From Legionellales bacterium (GTDB lineage Bacteria > Pseudomonadota > Gammaproteobacteria > Legionellales > Legionellaceae), in contig JAGVJT010000221.1 of the NCBI GenBank assembly GCA_020050955.1, forward strand, positions 1-11,584: DNA of 11,584 nt. The letters are read 5' to 3'. This document shows, in pieces, positions 7,468 through 11,584 of the stretch. Both the position numbers and the translations under genes were made by a program. Each line of letters begins with the position of its first letter. The stretch's first letter is position 1. The notes under the pieces were generated by a model. The model saw nothing but the letters and a program-made list of their open reading frames with translations. It was not told the DNA's origin and did not search any database.

Positions 7468-8112
7468 ATGATGCGCCATACGCGTACGCTCGATCACATC
7501 ATTCAACACATTGATACCGCAGTTCGTACCGTACTTATTCCTAAAAAACGCATCACAACACGACCCAATCCTGCAGAAAACATCTCGGAGTCTTCATTAA
7601 CGCCTGAGGAAAAACACCACATAGCAGGACTTGTTCGTGTGAACCATGCAGGCGAAGTATGCGCACAGGCACTCTACCAAGGACAGGCACTCACCGCACG
7701 ATTAACATCCGTCAAAGCACAAATGACGCAAGCGGCTATCGAAGAAATCGAACACCTTGCGTGGTGTGAAACACGTCTACAAGAGTTAGATAGTCATCCA
7801 AGTTACCTTAATCCTTTCTGGTACACAGGCTCATTATTGATTGGCGCTTTTGCAGGACTCATTGGTGATCAATGGAGTTTAGGTTTTGTCGCTGAAACAG
7901 AGCGTCAAGTCAGTACCCATCTTGCGCACCATCTCGCGCGCCTTCCTGCACGAGACGAAAAAACAAAAGCCATTTTGTCACAAATGCAACATGACGAAAC
8001 TCAACATGCTGAAGCTGCTATTGCCGCTGGCGCCAAAACACTGCCTATTTTGATAAAACGCGCGATGTATGCTATATCAAAAGTATTAACGACGAGCAGC
8101 TATCACCTCTAA
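7468..8112 (+). CDS. coq7: Coq7-type diiron demethoxyubiquinone hydroxylase
   Basis: This is a 214-residue ferritin-like four-helix protein of the Coq7/CLK-1 family. The six diiron ligands can be placed: Glu63 in RVNHAGEV, Glu93 and His96 in EEIEHLAW, Glu145 in ETERQV, and Glu177 and His180 in DETQHAE. It hydroxylates C6 of the quinone ring (demethoxyubiquinone to demethylubiquinone) at the inner membrane. In E. coli the flavoprotein UbiF does this step, and gammaproteobacteria that lack UbiF often use Coq7. A membrane-associating hydrophobic helix (SLLIGAFAGLIG) is visible at 122-133, as is usual. The start could be ATG 7468 or 7471; the Shine-Dalgarno (AAAGAA) is weak. The TAA stop directly abuts the ATG of the phosphate transporter gene. 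Confidence 0.95.
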   Translation: MMRHTRTLDHIIQHIDTAVRTVLIPKKRITTRPNPAENISESSLTPEEKHHIAGLVRVNHAGEVCAQALYQGQALTARLTSVKAQMTQAAIEEIEHLAWCETRLQELDSHPSYLNPFWYTGSLLIGAFAGLIGDQWSLGFVAETERQVSTHLAHHLARLPARDEKTKAILSQMQHDETQHAEAAIAAGAKTLPILIKRAMYAISKVLTTSSYHL

Positions 8113-9099
8113 ATGGATCATACCACGCTCTTCATCATTCTCGTTATCGCGCTTGCTTATTGCTTTGATTTTATCAATGGTTTTCATGACGCAAGCAACA
8201 CCATCGCCTGCATCGTTGCCACCGGCGTTTTATCGCCTAAAAAAGCAGTGCTTTGGGCAGCATTTTTTAATTTGATTGCATTTTTATGTTTTAACCTCAT
8301 GGTCGCAAAAACCATCGGCTATGGCATCGTTGACCCTCACGTGATGAATCCTTCATTGATTTTTTCAGCCCTTATCAGCGCTATTTTTTGGGAGCTTCTT
8401 ACTTGGTATTATGGATTACCAACAAGTGCGTCTCATGCATTAGTCGGTGGCCTTGCGGGGGCAGCTATTATTCAAGGAGGCCTTTCAACCCTTCAATCAT
8501 CTGGCTTAATAAAAATAGCTATTGGTATTTTTATCTCTCCTATCTTAGGTTTAATCATAGGCTTATGTTTAACATGGTGTCTTAAGCATTGGATAAGTAC
8601 TAAAAAGCGCCCTATGACACGATTTTTCAACGGCTTACAACTACTATCATCGGCGTTATTAAGTCTTGCTCATGGTGGAAACGATGCACAAAAAACCATG
8701 GGTATCATTGCTGTTTTATTATTTTCTGCGTCTTGGTTAAACAGTCCTCTGCATATTCCTTTTTGGGTCGTTATTTCATGTAATGTCGTAATAAGTTTGG
8801 GCACACTTCTTGGCGGTTGGCGTGTAGTCCACACATTAGGACAACGCATCACAACACTCAACACCATGCATGGCTGTGCTGCAGAAACAAGTGCTGCATT
8901 GATTATCCTTAGTGCAACCGAGCTAGGCATTCCTGTTTCCACCACGCAAACAGTCACAGGAACCATTGCAGGTACAGGACTATTGAACCCATCAAGCCCA
9001 ACACAATGGCCTGTTGTGCGACGAATTTTTGCATCATGGTTAATGACACTTCCGGCAACAGCCATCATTGCCGCCATCATCAAAAGCATCCTAACTTGA
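8113..9099 (+). CDS. PiT family inorganic phosphate transporter
   Basis: This is a 328-residue integral inner-membrane protein with about ten hydrophobic segments. Both PiT inverted-repeat signatures are present: GFHDASNTIA at 23-32 and LAHGGNDAQKTMG from 185. The associated PTSASHALVGG (103-113) and PVSTTQTVTGT (C-terminal) motifs are there too. These Asp/Asn loops carry phosphate and the coupling cation in PiT/PNP permeases. The length matches the short PiT group that usually lies next to a PhoU-like (DUF47) gene; none is present here. ATG 8113 follows the coq7 TAA with no base between, so translation is probably coupled to coq7. Phosphate as substrate follows from the family; specificity is not proven. 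Confidence 0.93.
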   Translation: MDHTTLFIILVIALAYCFDFINGFHDASNTIACIVATGVLSPKKAVLWAAFFNLIAFLCFNLMVAKTIGYGIVDPHVMNPSLIFSALISAIFWELLTWYYGLPTSASHALVGGLAGAAIIQGGLSTLQSSGLIKIAIGIFISPILGLIIGLCLTWCLKHWISTKKRPMTRFFNGLQLLSSALLSLAHGGNDAQKTMGIIAVLLFSASWLNSPLHIPFWVVISCNVVISLGTLLGGWRVVHTLGQRITTLNTMHGCAAETSAALIILSATELGIPVSTTQTVTGTIAGTGLLNPSSPTQWPVVRRIFASWLMTLPATAIIAAIIKSILT

Positions 9100-9124
9100 A
9101 ATATTTAAGCAAATGCCGTACAAC
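9096..9124 (+). promoter_or_regulatory. candidate sigma-70 promoter for pagP
   Basis: TTGAAA (9096-9101, 5 of 6 matches) and TACAAC (9119-9124, 4 of 6) are 17 bases apart, overlapping the end of the transporter gene. Transcription would start near 9131, downstream of ATG 9113. If used, pagP must start at a later ATG (9146, 9164 or 9167). Confidence 0.33.
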
Positions 9125-9727
9125 GTTGCATCACGAAAAAAACTCATGCAAATCACATTGTCTATGATGAAACAAGGTGTTGTTTTTTTGCTTCTATTAA
9201 TGATAAATATTAACGTGTTCGCAACAGAATCATCAACATCTTGCGAAAAATGGCCAGCATGGTTTAAGCCTGCTTGTCAGCATTTACACCAAACATGGTC
9301 AGAGGGAAAAGTAGAATTATATGCCACAGGTTATGCTTGGCATAATCGTTATTTATACTCACAAGAACGCTTAAATACATATAATGAAGCAGCACTTGGG
9401 GGTGGCATTGGCAGAGGGCTTTATGACAAAGATGGCGATTGGAGTAGCTTATTTATCATCGCTTTTCTTGACTCTCATAAAAATGTCGAGCCTCTTGGTG
9501 GTTATGGCTTTCTTAAAATGGCACACTTTAAATCAGACGTGAATGCAGGACTTGGATACACCGTGTTTTTGACCGCACGCCCAGATATTTTTCATAACAT
9601 TCCCTTTCCTGGGATTTTACCGCTCGTTTCACTAGGCTATCGAAGCGTATCTCTCTTCGCAACATACATTCCTGGCGCACAAGGGGCAGGGAATGTTTTA
9701 TTTTGTTTTGCAAAGTATCGCTTTTAA
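9113..9727 (+). CDS. pagP: lipid A palmitoyltransferase PagP (outer membrane)
   Basis: This is an eight-stranded outer-membrane beta-barrel enzyme of the PagP family. Conserved stretches follow in order: ELYATGYAWHNRY, YNEAALGGGIGRG, IAFLDSHKN, GYTVFLTARPD, IPFPGILPLVSLGY, ATYIPGAQGAGNVLF and the terminal aromatic KYRF. The three catalytic residues match E. coli His33, Asp76 and Ser77 with a constant offset: His77, Asp120 and Ser121. PagP moves palmitate from phospholipid to lipid A, which hardens the outer membrane against antimicrobial peptides; the Legionella homologue Rcp contributes to infection. A signal peptide is present (KQGVVFLLLLMININVFA, cleavage near residue 37). The n-region from ATG 9113 is long, so ATG 9146, 9164 or 9167 may be the real start; none has a clear Shine-Dalgarno. 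Confidence 0.94.
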   Translation: MPYNVASRKKLMQITLSMMKQGVVFLLLLMININVFATESSTSCEKWPAWFKPACQHLHQTWSEGKVELYATGYAWHNRYLYSQERLNTYNEAALGGGIGRGLYDKDGDWSSLFIIAFLDSHKNVEPLGGYGFLKMAHFKSDVNAGLGYTVFLTARPDIFHNIPFPGILPLVSLGYRSVSLFATYIPGAQGAGNVLFCFAKYRF

Positions 9728-9739
9728 CGCGCTTGAATG

Positions 9740-9748
9740 TGATACAAT
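9740..9748 (+). promoter_or_regulatory. extended -10 promoter for the CaaX-protein gene
   Basis: TGATACAAT is an extended -10 with 5 of 6 hexamer matches, identical to that at 1723-1731. Transcription would start near 9755, 44 bases before ATG 9799. The element lies in a short inverted repeat TGAT-ACA-ATCA (9740-9750), which could be a small operator or chance. No good -35. Confidence 0.45.
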
Positions 9749-9798
9749 CATCGCGCACATAATGAACAAATATTAAACAATTTTATAGAGAATACACG

Positions 9799-10515
9799 AT
9801 GATTAATACATGCATTGACGAGGCCAGCACTTGGCTGCGCTCTTATCTGAAACAAAACAATCGTCGTTACAAAGTCGATGCACAAGCACTACTTGATACA
9901 CTCGCTTCCATTCATACTATCCAAGACTTTGAGGTAGCTCTTCAAAAAGAGGCAATTCCTGATCAAGGCTTTTTTCTTCATCAGCGTATGCATGAAGATG
10001 CTTTTATTTCTTGGCGCAAAAATTTTATCGCCCGCATTAATAAAATGGCCAGTGATCGATGGAAAGTCAACAATTTGTTAACCTATCTCGACATCATGAT
10101 CCCAGATAACATTGTGCCTTTAATGACATTACTAGACAAAATTATTACAGACGACATGTATTTGCTACACACTCACATGCAAAAATTACTTGGTTTTTTA
10201 CACAGTGAAACTTTATTCACATACATGCTCGAATACATTGCTATACAACCCCATAAAGCACGACCAGCACAACCAAAACCAGGCTCGTTTGATGCTGTTA
10301 TTCCTAGAAACGATGCTCATGCTAACTGTTTAGACTTATTACGTAATGTCGCGGCAACAGTTAAAGAAAAAGATCCAGACAGCGTGAATGCAAATAATTT
10401 TTTAGAAACATTATTGCGAGTATTCCAAGACATGCATACCGAAGCCTTGACGCTTGAACAAAGAGAAGGGCACGACGATGACGCATGCTGCTTGCCTTCA
10501 TGCTCTATCATGTAA
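9799..10515 (+). CDS. hypothetical protein with C-terminal CaaX prenylation motif (CSIM); candidate secreted effector
   Basis: I do not recognise a family in this 238-residue protein. It has no signal peptide or membrane segment and looks mostly alpha-helical. A helical part (1-150) is followed by a proline-rich linker (151-163, QPHKARPAQPKPG) and a second helical part (about 170-222). The end is striking: acidic EQREGHDDDA (220-229), then CCLPSCSIM. The last four residues fit the eukaryotic CaaX box, and Met at the end favours farnesyl transfer, as in K-Ras (CVIM) and lamin B (CAIM). Cys230 and Cys231 could be extra lipid (palmitoyl) sites. Bacteria lack this modification, while Legionella effectors such as AnkB use it inside host cells. 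The acidic patch 10-17 residues from the end also resembles Dot/Icm secretion signals. It has its own promoter, an RBS with GAGA, and overlaps the convergent rlmKL by 8 bases. The gene is secure; the effector role is inference. Confidence 0.85.
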   Translation: MINTCIDEASTWLRSYLKQNNRRYKVDAQALLDTLASIHTIQDFEVALQKEAIPDQGFFLHQRMHEDAFISWRKNFIARINKMASDRWKVNNLLTYLDIMIPDNIVPLMTLLDKIITDDMYLLHTHMQKLLGFLHSETLFTYMLEYIAIQPHKARPAQPKPGSFDAVIPRNDAHANCLDLLRNVAATVKEKDPDSVNANNFLETLLRVFQDMHTEALTLEQREGHDDDACCLPSCSIM

Positions 10516-11584
10516 CGTGAATTTTAAAACATTGATGAATTTTTGTATTACGTTTGAAATCTAAATCCAATGTGTCGGCCGTGATATTTTTCACATCATC
10601 ACGCGCTAACCATAACGATGATAACTTAAAATTTCTTAAATTGGTTGAAAAATAAAGCACACCACCAGGATTCAGTAATTTCTTAGCACACTCAATCAAC
10701 ATATCATGATCGCGTTGAATATCTAACGTTGTTTGCATACGCTTAGAATTTGAAAAACTTGGTGGATCAAGAAAAATCACATCAAACCGCTCTTGTGTCT
10801 TAGTTAACCACTCCAAGCAATCTTCTTGAATAAATTGATGACGTGAAACATCCAATTGGTTAAGTTTAAAATTATCTTTCGCCCATGTTAAATAGGTGTT
10901 GGATAAATCAACATTCACCGTACTAGCGCCTGCTAATGCAGCATGCACACTGGCGGTTGCAGTATAGCAAAAACAATTTAAAAAGCGTGTGCCTTTTTTA
11001 AGTAATGCAAATTGCAATCGTAATAAACGGTGATCAAGAAATAAACCTGTGTCTAAATAATCAGTTAAATTCACATAAAATTTAGCCTGTCCTTCAGAAA
11101 CAATCATGGTATTTTTAATTTGATCAAGCTTTTGATACTGTTGCGTACCCTTTTGCTGCTTACGCTCTTTAATCATTAAGTGATTAGCAGGAATATTTAA
11201 AACGAACGGCACCGCTTTAATCACATCCACACTGCGTTGCTCCACTTTTTTAGGATCAATCGACGAAGGGGCCGCATACTCTTGAAGAACAACATAATCA
11301 TTGTAGATATCAATCGCATACGCATATTCAGGCAAATCTGCATCGTAAACACGATAACAGCTAATTTGATGGCGTTTTGCCCACTTTTGCAAATGAAGGT
11401 AATTTTTCTTCAGCCGATTAGCAAACATACTTGCCGCCGGCGACAATGATGGTGTAGATGATGTCACTCGTTGATTAGTCTCATCCATCACAAAACAGTA
11501 AGCTTTACACGCAATCGCACCGTTGTATAACGTATATTGCTTGTGTGAACGAAGCCCTGTCGCTTTAGCAAGCAATGAGCTTGG
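10508..11584 (-). CDS. rlmL: bifunctional 23S rRNA methyltransferase RlmKL, C-terminal (RlmK) part; 5' end outside window
   Basis: The frame continues unbroken past the right edge (codons for P-S-S precede the TTG at 11575), so this is the C-terminal half of a gene of usually about 700 codons. YTLYNGAIACKAY matches the end of the N-terminal RlmL domain. From FANRLKKNYLHLQKWA onward the sequence fits the RlmK half: CYRVYDADLPEYAYAID, QEYAAPSSIDPKKV, NLTDYLDTGLFLDHR, FLNCFCYTATASVHAA (SAM motif I) and FLDPPSFSNSKRM (motif IV). RlmK makes m7G2069 and RlmL m2G2445 in E. coli 23S rRNA (cytoplasm). Motif I has YTATA where the common form is YTGSA. A single-domain RlmI-like protein is the alternative, but the upstream residues argue against it. 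Its stop lies within the last codons of the convergent CaaX gene. Confidence 0.9.
   Translation of the reverse strand, partial: PSSLLAKATGLRSHKQYTLYNGAIACKAYCFVMDETNQRVTSSTPSLSPAASMFANRLKKNYLHLQKWAKRHQISCYRVYDADLPEYAYAIDIYNDYVVLQEYAAPSSIDPKKVEQRSVDVIKAVPFVLNIPANHLMIKERKQQKGTQQYQKLDQIKNTMIVSEGQAKFYVNLTDYLDTGLFLDHRLLRLQFALLKKGTRFLNCFCYTATASVHAALAGASTVNVDLSNTYLTWAKDNFKLNQLDVSRHQFIQEDCLEWLTKTQERFDVIFLDPPSFSNSKRMQTTLDIQRDHDMLIECAKKLLNPGGVLYFSTNLRNFKLSSLWLARDDVKNITADTLDLDFKRNTKIHQCFKIHVT

Noticed and set aside
8670..9089. A 139-codon open frame on the minus strand
   Set aside because: It lies wholly within the phosphate transporter gene, shows no domain or hydrophobic pattern, and has no promoter or RBS; it is a codon-usage shadow.
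9729..9756. GCGC...GCGC inverted repeat after pagP as a terminator
   Set aside because: The matching arms are only 4-5 bases with a long loop and there is no T-run; the stretch is better read as promoter DNA with a small TGAT-ACA-ATCA repeat.
10508..11575. Reading the right-end gene as a complete RlmI-like protein starting at TTG 11575
   Set aside because: The frame stays open to the window edge, and the first residues match the end of the RlmL domain rather than a PUA domain, so the gene is truncated by the window.
1..11584. CRISPR arrays, tRNA/rRNA genes, IS ends, phage or toxin-antitoxin genes
   Set aside because: No regularly spaced repeats, no tRNA-like cloverleaf, no transposase or integrase motifs and no paired small genes were seen; the gaps are all short.

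Overview
The window reads as a compact chromosomal segment of a gammaproteobacterium. It has eleven protein genes that can be named to a family, one gene of unknown function and one small upstream ORF, with gaps mostly under 120 bases. I see no rRNA, tRNA, IS element, phage gene or CRISPR array. The gammaproteobacterial reading rests on the pepP-ubiH pair, a cytochrome c4 gene divergent from engB, a PagP-type lipid A palmitoyltransferase and an RlmKL-type fused 23S rRNA methyltransferase. Coq7 used as the C6 quinone hydroxylase, PagP, and a protein ending in a eukaryotic CaaX prenylation box together hint at an intracellular Legionellales-like lineage. That last step is inference, and I cannot name a genus.

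Layout. Positions 3-362 hold the C-terminal part of a GT2 polyprenyl-phosphate mannosyltransferase-like gene (5' end outside the window). It converges on a diheme cytochrome c4 gene (384-989, minus), which is divergent from engB (1058-1657, plus). From about 1723 a probable transcription unit runs rightward: a 34-codon ORF, a GRDP-like protein in the same frame after an in-frame TAA, a dienelactone-hydrolase-family enzyme and pncC.

Positions 3709-8112 are a ubiquinone block: ubiI-like (plus), converging on and overlapping ubiH, which is coupled to pepP (both minus), then divergent coq7 (plus). UbiI, UbiH and Coq7 would cover the three aromatic-ring hydroxylations (C5, C1, C6) of aerobic ubiquinone synthesis. 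A PiT phosphate transporter gene starts on the base after the coq7 stop, and pagP follows 13 bases later.

The right end holds an unrecognised 238-residue protein (9799-10515) whose last residues are CCLPSCSIM. This is a textbook CaaX box (CSIM) with two adjacent cysteines and an acidic stretch before them, and it is the best candidate here for a new host-directed effector. It converges on and overlaps by 8 bases a 5'-truncated rlmKL gene (10508-11584, minus).

The main points for a second look are the CaaX protein, the in-frame stop splitting the GRDP-like gene, and the rearranged ubiquinone hydroxylase cluster.
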